The translations under genes and the position numbers were made by a program. DNA of 64,000 nt from Trichoplax adhaerens (taxonomy: Eukaryota; Placozoa; Uniplacotomia; Trichoplacea; Trichoplacidae): assembly GCF_000150275.1 (NCBI RefSeq), contig NW_002060957.1, forward strand, positions 186,001 to 250,000, written 5' to 3'. Under the pieces are notes generated by a model that saw nothing but the letters and a program-made list of their open reading frames with translations, was not told the origin of the DNA and ran no database searches. Numbering within the stretch: the first letter of the stretch is position 1; every line of letters begins with the position of its first letter. Positions 50,357 through 62,104 of this stretch are shown here, in pieces.

Positions 50357-50938
50357 ATGGAGGTTGTATTCACCGAACGCTTGCATCAAGCTGCTGTTGA
50401 GGTCAGCAAACGATCCGATTTGCCTCATGATCTCCATGCCAGATTACACAATTTAACGCAGAAAGATCAATCACAATGGCCTGAAGCTATTCCATTCCAA
50501 TTAGTTCAATCCATTCATCAATATTTTGTCAAAACGAAGGGTGATGACGGCACACAGAAAACTTACCTCTATCAGTTATTGGCTGGTAGTGAATTATATC
50601 GCCAAGCATATCAGCCACCTAAACGCAATCCTGAATTACTGGCTAGGTTAGAAAGACTGAAAGCACAACAAGCCAATCGTGAATATCAAGAGATGGTCAA
50701 GGATGTTAGTCCAAAGCAATCAGCCAAGGAAACATTAGGTAAAGATCTACGATCGACACGTCGCCAACTCAGCAGTATCATCAACTTTGTCATTACCGTG
50801 GCTTCAGCCTTTGCATTTGGCTTCTTTGCATCAAAACATGCATTTCCTAACGTTGCATTTCGAGTTTTATTTGGACTCTTTGTTGCCGTTGTGGTAGCTG
50901 CCGCCGAATTATACTTCATGGCTCGAATAGAAATTTAA
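50357..50938 (+). CDS. TMEM199: TMEM199 / VMA12-like V-ATPase assembly factor
   Basis: TMEM199 is the animal counterpart of yeast Vma12p. It sits in the ER/ERGIC and helps assemble the V-ATPase Vo sector, and so affects Golgi pH and glycosylation. The 193-residue single-exon frame has the conserved middle LYQLLAGSELYRQAY..PPKRNPELLARLERLKAQ, including the PPxRNPEL signature. Two C-terminal membrane segments follow (INFVITVASAFAFGFFAS and VLFGLFVAVVVAAAELYFMA). It ends in ELYFMARIEI, like human ELYVMVRAMEG. Length is close to human (208). The ATG at 50357 gives the family N-terminus and no earlier in-frame ATG is useful. Confidence 0.93.
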   Translation: MEVVFTERLHQAAVEVSKRSDLPHDLHARLHNLTQKDQSQWPEAIPFQLVQSIHQYFVKTKGDDGTQKTYLYQLLAGSELYRQAYQPPKRNPELLARLERLKAQQANREYQEMVKDVSPKQSAKETLGKDLRSTRRQLSSIINFVITVASAFAFGFFASKHAFPNVAFRVLFGLFVAVVVAAAELYFMARIEI

Positions 50939-53055
50939 CACTAGGGAAAGGGTAAGACAGGATTGCTTTCAAGCATTCAACTAAAATTGACTCTTTTTCG
51001 ACACACTCTTATGTATGCTTGTGCTGTTCAAGAAATAACTGTATATCGTCCCAACAAGGGCTCATTCATCATAAATTCTTATTGTAGAAGCTAATTATTG
51101 ACTAGTCCTATGGGGATAATATCAAAGTCGTATCATAAACTACTGAACATTATCCAAGCTGCAATGATTTACTGCGTTATCTTGTATCGCCAATGTGTTG
51201 ATACTACAGTATAGTAAAACATAATGTAGTTCCACGTCAATATTAATAATCTACTTACTTACTATGCATAGGCTAACACTTATGCACTCCATGATGAATC
51301 ATCTGTTACTGACTTGATAGCACTAAAGTGTCATAAAATTTTGGTGCTGATCAATGGTTGAAGTAACATGAAATCTTCTCTCTGAATTATAAATAATTGA
51401 TTAATATTACTCTTCATTAAAGCAAGTCAAGAGCAATACAGCTTACGCTATTGCAAAACGTAGCTAACGCTAGAAAATGATATTAGCTTGTAGACTGGCA
51501 TTATTTCTGATTGTCTACTGACATGATTCTTGTTGTTTGGCGTATCTACTGCTTTACAGGTACTTTATCAATCTTATGATTGACCGCAATGAAAATTGAC
51601 GATAAATCGGAAGATTAAACAAGGATTTGAGTCGTGGTTGATTAAAGCATTTAATAGGAGGATACCTTACAAATGTGTCGATAAATGATGGCTACACGAT
51701 GAATGACTGAAATCTACAAACATACGTACACTTTCAATCAACTAACTACTTTATGCTGCTTGGCTCAAATTTATTATTGTTACCTTATATCTTTACAAAC
51801 TAATACTTTGATAATGCAATAACTTTACACGAATATTATGCACATGAAACGTTATTTGTATTCTGCTAATAGATACTGCTATTGGGATACAAGTATGTTA
51901 TAAAAGTATAATCCAATAGTCTATTGATTACACTACATTGTACTTAAATGTACTATTGTTTATTTATTTATTCATCGCAGCCCTGATAAGTCTTAAAATA
52001 CCGTATAAACTGTCACACTAAATTTATCAATACATTTTTCAACACATTATTGGATCCACCCCGCATCCCTAAGGATATATTGAACCATACTACAGTAACT
52101 GTAGACTCATATTTAAGTGTTGAATTTAACTGAATTATTGCTTCTAGCAAAGATTGTCTTCCAGGCAAATTTTATTAACTTTATTATAGAGTTTTTTCAT
52201 AGTGCTACTATGATGTGCAATGAGCTCGAATTGAAAGCAAAAGCTTCATTACAGTAACCATATTTACCTAGATTGCACTTGTTATATGATATAAAATTCT
52301 AAAACTGCATGATACCGTACATGCTACGTACGATAGATTCTGTTTGATTTTCTTCATACATAGATATTAGTCCTCCTTATTGTTGCTAGAGTAAATTGCA
52401 GATTTTACTCTTTGAATAGCCTTAAGAGATATACAAGAATACAAATTTTAAACTTAATATAGTAATGTATTATATGGAATTGTTTACTTGATCGTAACTA
52501 CACGACAATTTGTAATGCTGTATCGCTATTGATATTGATTTGGAATACTATGTATACTTCACGTGATGCAATATTAAGTTAAGTAAATAAGCTTGGACTG
52601 TAAATTAATAAGAGACTCTGCATAACACATACCTATTCCTAATTTCGAAAATAAATTGCTTGATAAGATATAATTTTCATGATTTATCTTTTATGAAAAG
52701 TCATAGGCCATTAAAATAACAGGTCATCATTAATATAAGCTACATGATCAGCTAGTTACTTCTCCACTAGCTACCTATTGGTATTTCTTAGTATCATGCA
52801 AAGCAAAATTTGCTATAATTTCTGTACTTATGTAATCTACAAATGGCAATCTAACAATATCAGCTTGATATCTCATTAATTACATATTACAAAGGTTTAC
52901 AATTGCAGATGTGCCCAGAATTATGATCTTGTAATGTATTATTGGGTAAAAGTAACTCACTCTCATTCAGACTATTACATAACAACAATCTCTTAAAATG
53001 TACGTTTGGCATCGAATTTTCATTACAGGAGGTTAAACAATTTCTGTTATAAATG
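50939..53055. other. 2.1 kb gap between two 3' ends, no gene seen
   Basis: AT-rich sequence between the TMEM199 and AP3B stop codons. No conserved exon, RNA gene or repeat was found. Confidence 0.5.
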
Positions 53056-56000
53056 TTAATTTGTTGTTAATTCTGTTTTAAGATCCTTAGTCAACATCGA
53101 GTTGAAAACAATTTTTTCACAATTTACCGTAACGGAGCAATTAGTTGAATTACGAAGGTGCAAGGTTACTAAAAGATAGTGATTGCCAGATATAGTTTGC
53201 GCAGCAAAATAACATTTTAAACTATTCTCTTTTTCTTCTATATTGATCACACTACAGCTTAAGACTTTCACTACTCGAGAACATATCGTTTGAGCACTTA
53301 ACGAAGATGATATATTAAAATTATCGGACACTTCATACATCCCGGCTAGTTTACCTGTATTATATGAATAAATGATAAACATAAGGTAATACTTAAAAGG
53401 TGAAGAAGAAAAGAACAACATTCAAGATGTATTAATCTTTAATAGCTACAAACCTTGCTCTTTTTTGAAACTTTCCGGGCTAATTTTACTAGGTTTGACA
53501 AGTTCTCCCACTACAGCTTTAATGTTAACTGGGCATTTAAATTCTTGTGTACTAAAAAGGTGCATAATCCTGTATCAGCAATTCGAATTGCGAAACCGAA
53601 ATTGCATTAATTTCAATAAACCTTATCGAAAATTTTGCTGCGTGCGTTGTGTCCTTAAAATCAATGCCAATCAGGACGGTTTTTGATGCATTGCTTTCAA
53701 GTGAAGCTATTGACAAATAAATGGGTTAAAATACTATCGAATACTATCGAATGTTTAACTATTTAAATTATCTCCTAAGAGGAGACCAGACAAGCAAGGA
53801 TGACATACAAATTTCGGAGAATTCACGTATGATCATGTCTGCTTGCAGTTTCTATTAAACAAGAATTTAACAATTTGCGTTAGTATTTTCTAAATTGTAA
53901 TACACAATTATAATATAATGACCTTATCTTTAATGCCAATATTACGTATCGCCCTTTGGCTATGGTTTGTGAAAGTTATTTCAACCGAAACAAAATTTGA
54001 TCCATGTAATGAAGGGCTTCGAGTAAATCGGTAAACAGCAGCAAGGCCCTGTCCGCCAGCACTGGTTAAAAGATCAAAAGACTGTCTTGGAAGCGATGAA
54101 GGTACAAAAGATGGCATCTAAAAAAGTGTATAAATTAGATGATTAGAATACACCAAATAAATATGATTCATGGAATCTGGCTGCGATATTAACTGTACGG
54201 TCTAACCGTGGTAGAACGTTCTGGTTTTGAAATAACTTCTGCAGCTGCATAATCTACAGGTGCTAAGATATTACTATCAATTATTGGAGCGTACGATGGG
54301 GCGTTATTTGCAGGTGGTGGTGTATCTAATAGGTGCATTGACATCAATTATTTGTATTAAAAAATAATTACATATCACGTAATGTATACAGTATATTCGA
54401 TATTAGTCTTATAAATTACTCGAATAGTCATCGAATGATAATAATAGTTCATCGGCATTTGGCTGCTTTGGTTTAACTTCTTTGATTTTCTAGATAAGAA
54501 ATAATGCAGCAGTGATATATATCTATACGTCATTGATTTATATATCTTCATTTGCACTAACTTTCTTAGCTTTAGGTTTTTCTTCTTCGACAGAACTACT
54601 AGATTCTTCCGATTCTTCTGATTCTTCCGACGAAGATTCAGACGATGAAGAAGACTCTTCTTCCGATGAGTCATCTTCATCTGATTCTTCATCTGAATCT
54701 GAATCAGATTCCTCTGATTCGCTATCGTCGTCCTCGGATGATTCTGAAATGCATCATTCCAGAATATTGTCAAATAGTGTATAATTTGTATACTCCACAA
54801 AATGATAACTATAAAGCACTCAATATCAGAGATTTATTTAATGTTTCTAACCATCCGAATCTTCTTCACTATCATCATTTGATTCTTCTTCAGAAGACTC
54901 TGTAAAAAGTAGAATACCTTTTATAAATAAACGCAAATCGTATTTTACTATTCATCAATTCTACTACCTTCATCTTCGTTAGATTCCTCTTCTGATTCGG
55001 AATAGAAAGATTCTAACATGCTCGTCATTTTCTTTTTCGATTTACTAGTAATTTTTGGTACCTCTTCCTATAGTTAATACAAAAGATAGTTCAATAACTT
55101 TCATCGATGACAGTATTTGTTTTATAGTAGGTTGTTAACCTCTACGTTTCGAACAGTCGGATCAGGGGCTTCTTCAGGGAACGACGGTAGGTCACTATAT
55201 CCAGATACCTCTTGATCCAGTATATGAGACAACGAGCCCAAGATATATCGATCACGACCTATTCAATAAATAAAGACGTAAGAAAAGGTCCTATGCCTAA
55301 TATTACAATTTACTGATTAAAACTCAAAGTGTTACCGATGAAAGCAGATTTTAGGACAGGGGCAGGCTTTGTTGTAAAGAAAATCTTTTTGGCATATTTG
55401 TGTAACGCTCCTCCCTAGGTGTACGTTAAATATCGGAGATTATAGTTATTTTTTTTCGAAATACCATAAGAACACTAGTAACTAGTATAATTTTTACCTT
55501 TTCAGAAGGCATAATGATTGGTCGTAAGAATCTGACTCTATCTCTTATGTCGTAATTCAGATCATATTTTGCCAAGTTAAAAATGTATTGACAAAGTAAT
55601 TTTGTCTAGAAGAAATGTCGCATGGGTATTAGAAAATTGGCATAATTTATAGTAGATTTTAGAGATTATACACTTCTTGAATAGTGCTAAAGTGTGGTTT
55701 ACCTGTTTATGATTAGTTAAATTTAACTTTGAGGCTAAGTTGATAATTTGCAGCTTTACAATATTTTCCTTCAAGAATTGAGCATAATATGTAAGTATAT
55801 AATAGCGCTGTCAAACATTTAAGTTATCGAAAATGCAAGACAGTTTAATCTGCAACACATTCTAACGTACCTCTGTCATAAATCCTCTACAAGCGATTCG
55901 AAGTACGTCTGGAGCAATTTTAGGGACTTTATCGCAATACTCACCCATTAACCACATTATACTCGCGCGGGCCATAGGGAACTAAGCAATATCAGAATGA

Positions 56001-59000
56001 TTTAATTCTGTTATTCCATGGTTTATCAATCAATTTATGAATGAAGGTGCTTACTGTAATTCGGTCGATAATTTTAGCCATGTGTTTTATGATTTCTGTA
56101 TGTTCAGATGGCTAATTGTAGAAAATGGTGTTCAATATTGAATCAATAAATTAAACCCAATTACGTAGTATGTTTTAGTCTTACGTTTTGTTGTAATAGC
56201 TTCTTAATAATGACTACACTTTCTCCAACGATTTTTTCTGCAATGGATATCAATTTGTATTCATTCAATTTATCATAGTACCAAGCGAATGTATAGACCA
56301 CGAACATAGTTAAGTTAATACTAACCATCTTTATTTGATAACAGCGACACTAAACCACTTAGGCAGGAATCCGAAACCTCCTTTATGCTCGACGCACAAC
56401 GTCCTATAGCTTGCACAGTAGCAACAGCAAATTCTCTATCGTTACCTGTTACGTAAGTCTAAATCGCATTTTACAAGCAAGTAGTAGTTTGTTAGAGTTT
56501 ACGAGATGTACATTGACACAATATATAATATTGATTTACCTGAAATTCTTTTAAAACTGCAGGTATTGTAGATTCAGTTGCAATATTGGTTAGAATTTCC
56601 AACTGATCAAAGGTAAAATATTTGTTTATACAGTAGGTCAGTGTTGGTTTAATTTTAATGACACATATATGTTAAAAAGTAGGCAAAAGAGTACAGAAGA
56701 ATCTCTTAACCTTTAGTAATTTAACTTGTATAGGGTCTGTAGAGCGCACATAAAAACTTTTAAGGTAAGGTTCAAATAGACCTTTCGAGTTGACTGACAT
56801 TGTAGCCATCATGGTTAAAGATATAATTTGTACTTCTCTGTAAAGGTAGTATGTCAGTTACTAATGAGTGAATTACAATAGAATAAACCAAGGTAAATAA
56901 GCAAATAAATCAATCGGACATACTTATGACTCCTCTGGAGACGTACAAGAGGCTTTATTATTGATACCATTTCTAGACGAGGAGCTAAATAATAGTATAA
57001 TTGGGCTACTGCCATTACGACCTAAATATAAATATGTGTATGATTTATTGAAAAATTTTATAAAATTCATTATAAATTGAATGTATATCCGGATTAGTTT
57101 AAGACTATCTTACAGCAGCATTTCTACTCTGAAGTAGAGGTCTAGTTGTTCTAAGGAGCAGTCTATGATCAGCATCCATAAAATAAGGCTTCTTCTTCGG
57201 TTCATTCGCTTCTCCATTTTCACTTTCATCCTTGGCTTCCTCTTCATCATCGTCGTCAGGATAAAAAGGTTCTTCGCCTTCCGTTTCCTAATGTAAGTGT
57301 AGTAATCACATATTCTTCTAAGAATATTTTGGAATATTGGAGTAATCAAATTATGGCATAAATATTTAGTTTTTGGTGTGCAGTACGTTTTGATTGGGGT
57401 CCAGAAACTGTGATCTGGCGTATTTAGTCAGCATGTTGATGACTGTTACTTGTCCCCATTCGTCAATATCCATTACTAAATTACATAGTTTACGATAGTT
57501 TTTGTGAATGAGATCAATGCGTTCCGGACACACTTCTTCGAAAGCCATAACAGCACTTCCAGCAACTAACTAATATTGGTAACAGGATAAATAAGACGTA
57601 AATTATAACAACGATATCAAAACAATTAATATTTATGCAAAAGACAGGGAAACTTACAGTAGTTTTGTCTTTTAGTAACTTTTCGATAATTTCAACTAGG
57701 GCATCTTTGAGCTCAGGATCTAAGCTACTCAAATAGAAGTCATAAATTATTTGTACTACTGTAAGATCAGTCAGGCTTTCAATGACGCTTGCTTAAGAGA
57801 CTATGTAGCACATTTCAAACCTGTATATTTTCACGATAGCATTGGCAGCAGTTTTTCTTACAAATGGAGATAAATCTGCAGCAGCCTAAAGTAGTAAATG
57901 GTGTATAAATTATGCGTTTGCATAAACTATAGTTATGGTCATATTATAAATGAAAGTCAAAATAGATTACCTCTTTTATTGATAAGAGCATAATAGGAAC
58001 AATTACAGGAACTCTAATACTACACAGAACACGAAGGGCACTAGCACGTATCAACTGGTTGGATTCCTATTTAGTAATGATTTAAGAGGAAAGCATAGTT
58101 AACAGTAGGATATACCACATAGAGTATATACTTTAAGTTCATAATATGCCCAATAGTCGGTCAACAATTATATATCAAACATCCGTCATTAGCAATGGCT
58201 AAAACTAAAACAGGTAAAGTATGGAAGAAGATTCTATTCAACTTTCTAATATTAGCTAGAGTAGTTCTAATTCGAGTTGTAGCGAACAATTGTAATTCCT
58301 GATGATGATAATATTCAGTACATCGTAACTATTGTACTGTAATGGCAAAACAGGTAATGCATCTCAATAAAAATAAAAGTTGACAAATATAATCTACAAT
58401 AGTTTACTTAAATTCCTTATTGTTAGAACATATTACAGTTGCAGGAACATTCTGATTCAGAAGTATTATAGCGCTGTTGGTTGCAAGCAAACATAATTTC
58501 TACAATAACATTGTATATCACATGAAAGATACAATTATGATGGTTGAGTAGAAGTTGCACTCAATGCTTAACAAACACGTAGTTGAAATGGGAATCGGAT
58601 ACCGTAATAAGCTTTATTCTATCTAGTGATGAAATTGCTATCGCTTCATGTGGAAAGGAGTAATTAATAATGGTAATTCTTTTTATTTGGTTTGGAACTT
58701 ACTTTTAATGACTTTTGGAAGGTGCTAACAGATAGCAAAGCAAGATCTTGCTGTTCTTCAGCGTATCGCACTAAATAAACAAATACCAACTTTTTGATCT
58801 GTTGAAAATGGAGAATAATGAATTAAAACCATGAATTGACATTACAGTAGTGTTGATATAGAAGACATTTGCTGCGACATCAGAATTATTAATTCTTCCG
58901 TTAGTTGTAGTGTCAAAAATAACGCAACAACATTACTAGAAAAATGCCCTCAAAATATTGAAAATAATGTATACGCATATATAAAGTACAACATCGTATT

Positions 59001-61425
59001 GACGCAAAATACTACTCGTATTATATACACAATACGATGGTTTCTATCGTACGTAGAAGCAACGAGATTATCTTGTGCCATGTCGCCTACTAAAATGATG
59101 TTGATACGATAAAACAATGCAAATGATGTGGGCTATTACCAGGAAAGCTCAATAATAACTAAGTCTAGTGATCTGTGTTTATCACACAACGATTTTTTAA
59201 CAATTTAAACTGAATGTAAGAAGATTGTTAACAATACGAGTCTACAGGATCACTGAAAATGTCTGTTGCATGATTATGACAGTTGTTGAATGTTGTCAAT
59301 TCAAGCGGCGGAATTATAAAGTGGAGTATCAAAAGTGCATCAATTGAATTTTTTTAGTTTCGGTCTATGCTTAGAATAATTTCTACCTTATCGTATTTAC
59401 TATAGCATGCTTCCACTACATCGTACAGTCGTATTGTGCTTGGACATTTGATAAGACCGTTAGGTAATGCTCAAATATAACACTGTACAGAATTTTTTGT
59501 TATTTTATATTCATCCGTGTATGTAAAATTTAGAAAATAAGGTTAAAAAATACAACTCTTACCTCATTGTTTTTGGACACCACATTCTTGACTACTGCTG
59601 GAAACAAACTAGATACATTTCGACCACGAGACATCATCTAGGAAAAGGAGAATAGGCTAACTCAATCCTATGTTACCAAATAATATCACAAGAAATTATC
59701 TACTGTAGTAGTATTCCTTCGAACTTCTTGATATGCATGACTTGTTGAATTCTACTACATGAGGCTAGTTATAGTCGATGTGAGAGTAGGATGAAAGTGT
59801 AGCTCGAAATGGCGTTCAAATAAATTAATGAATTGATTTCTATTCAACTCATTGAAATGGGCCATTGCAACAGCATCGATCATGTTTAAACTGGTTACTG
59901 TCATGTTTATAGCCTTAAAGATACAAAGCGAATTACTTGTAAGTTGTTGAATTCTACTACTTGACACTGGATAGGATAGGGATTGGACAGCATGAGTCAA
60001 GGTAAAACTGCAGTTTTAACAAATCCGTTGATTGATTTCAGTTTTAACTCGTCGCATAGGCCTATAGTGCATCAATCAAGTTGAAAAGGGTGATTTTAGA
60101 GCGTTGAAGATACAAGGGGAATTCGATGGAAGTTGTTGAATTCTACTACTTGACACTGGATAGATTGGACAGCATGAGTCAAGGTAAAACTGCAGTTCCA
60201 ACAAATCAGTTGATTGATTTCAGTTCAGTTCATTCAATAGGGTTGCAATGCATTAATCAAGTTGAAAGGGGTTATTTTGTGCGTTGACGATATGAATAGA
60301 ATTACTTCTAAGTTGTTGAATTCTACTACTTGAAACTGGTTCGATTGGACAGCATGAGTAAACGTAAAACGGCAGTTCTAACAAATCCGATGATTGATTT
60401 CAGTTCAGTTCGTCCAATAGGGTTGGAATGCATTAATCAAGTTGAAAGGGGTTATTTTTGTGCATTAAAGTTACAAGGGGAATTACACGTAAGTTGTTGA
60501 ATTCTACTACTTGACACTGGATAGGATAGGGATTGGACAGCATGAGTCAAGGTAAAACTGCAGTTCCAACAAATCCGTTGATTGATTTCAGTTTTAGCTC
60601 GTCGCATAGGCCTACAGTGCATCAATCAAGTTGAAAGGGGGGTGATTATTGAGTGTTGAAGATACAAGGGGAATTTGATGGAAGTTGTTGAATTCTACTA
60701 CTTGACCCTGGATAGATTGGATAGCAGAATGAAAGTAAAGGTAAAACTGCAGCTCCAACAAATCAGTTGATTGCTTTGAGGTGAACTTGTTGAATGAGGG
60801 GCAATAGCATCCATTGGATTTCAACTGGTCATTTTGGTGTGCGTTGATTTCAATTGAAAGCGATCAAATAGGTCAGGGTGTCCTTGCTGCATTACCGTCA
60901 CAATTCTCTTCATAGCATCTAATTTCAAGTTGTCCTTATTGCTATCAAGCATTTGTTTTAAATCTTCATGTCTATACAGAAAAAAAAGAAAAAAGGAAAT
61001 TGACATCGACTGTTTCAATGGATATTGACAGCGACAAGACTGGGTGAAAACTTCCTCAAGAAGTTCATTTGAAATAATTTTGACAAAGAAGTATCATTTA
61101 ATAGCATTAAAGAGCGCGCTAGCATTGAGTAGAATGAGTTTCATTTTATAAAATCTTCTCCCAAAGCAATTTCAACATAGCATGAAGGAAATGACTATAA
61201 AGCCATTGGAATCCATCCATCACACTGGCGAAGGGGGGGGGGGGATACAATGAACCTGGATCGCTCGTTTAGCGCTGTAGGACTATGCCTTGTACTGTAA
61301 ACGTTGGCATCTTACCTTTTAAAATCGGTACTAAAAATACCACCAGAAGCTGGATCACTCATATCAGCTTCATTGGATAGTTTATCATGGTGATAGTTGG
61401 AAGAGCTAAGAGCTTCGGAAGCCAT
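53056..61425 (-). CDS. AP3B1: AP-3 complex subunit beta
   Basis: The large beta subunit of AP-3 sorts cargo from endosomes and Golgi to lysosome-related organelles. Thirty exons close in phase to 1070 residues (human AP3B1 has 1094). The first are 61316-61425, 60896-60971, 59563-59637, 58703-58798, 57971-58066, 57821-57885, 57658-57724 and 57387-57569. The last are 53923-54117, 53809-53851, 53622-53706, 53454-53569 and 53056-53354. The trunk is nearly human in places, for example [13 protein letters not shown] and [21 protein letters not shown] highly acidic Ser/Glu hinge (about 54562-55067) follows the trunk. The C-terminal part has [17 protein letters not shown] and the appendage. AP3B1 and AP3B2 arose by vertebrate duplication, so the symbol means the shared ancestor. 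Intron 2 holds a minisatellite. Confidence 0.97.
59740..60760. repeat. Minisatellite in AP3B intron 2, six copies of ~185 bp
   Basis: GTTGTTGAATTCTACTAC recurs at about 59742, 59943, 60132, 60312, 60493 and 60684. Each copy then shows GACACTGGATAG, GGACAGCATGAGTCAAGG, AAAACTGCAGTT, AACAAATC.GTTGATTG and CATCAATCAAGTTGAAA. The frames at 59755-60000 and 60612-60824 are repeat translations. Confidence 0.9.
61233..61244. repeat. G12 homopolymer in AP3B intron 1
   Basis: Twelve consecutive G on the plus strand, the only long G run in the window. Confidence 0.95.
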
Positions 61426-62104
61426 TTTTCCCTTTGAATTACAGCTTGAAAATGGAAAATTTTCAAAGAAGAAGAGCGGCCAAAGGATGACACAAAGCGA
61501 GTCGGCCGCCACAAAACACGTCACTACTACCGATGGCACGACCGTAATAAAGTCGCTTGCAATCACTTGAGTGACGCGACTTTACGGTCACTCAAGTGAT
61601 TGCGAGCTTCAAGCCATGGTCAACCGCATCGACAGTATGTAACGTACAGTTGGACCAGTACGGTACCGTACTGGTCATGAAGCGAAGCGACGGGCGTTTC
61701 ACAACCGCTCCAGTCGTGTCCTGCCTACAGTACCATGGACTGTAAGAGAGGACTGTACTACTGTACTGTACAGTACAGTGCTGTCATACTGTACTGTACA
61801 GTATCACATTAGTCTACAGTACAATGTACAAATCCAAGTTTGGGAACTCAACCGACCCACAGTACAGTACAGTAGTACTGTACAGTACAGACCAGACCAC
61901 CACCATTGCAGTATACAGTACTGTACAGTACTGTAGTGTACTGTACAATGTACTGTAGATCAGGAAGCCAAACTTACAGTACAGGAAACTAAACTGGAAT
62001 AACGCAGCACTCCAACAATCACAGCCATTTTGGAATGGTTGTAGCTATTGCAGCCTTTTTGTACCCAATTGGACGTTATTTCTACTTTAATATACCATTC
62101 ACCA
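61426..62104. promoter_or_regulatory. Divergent AP3B/unknown-gene 5' region with GTAC array
   Basis: GTAC palindromes are dense at about 61640-61985, including GGTACCGTACTGGTC, and chained AGTAC/TGTAC runs at 61755-61800 and 61860-61955. Closer to AP3B are an ACACGTCA site (about 61515) and overlapping inverted repeats (61541-61603). CpG is frequent here compared with gene bodies. Confidence 0.6.
61541..61603. repeat. Overlapping inverted repeats in A-B-A'-B' order
   Basis: Segment B, GCAATCACTTGAGTGAC (61559-61575), pairs perfectly over 17 bases with GTCACTCAAGTGATTGC (61587-61603). Segment A, ACCGTAATAAAGTCGC (61541-61556), pairs with GCGACTTTACGGT (61576-61588) apart from 3 extra bases. 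The order means the two hairpins exclude each other or form a pseudoknot. It is 116-178 bases upstream of the AP3B ATG. Confidence 0.85.

Noticed and set aside
54512-54784. Plus-strand acidic Ser-rich 90-codon frame
   Set aside because: It is antisense to the AP3B hinge, which is supported by homology on both sides.
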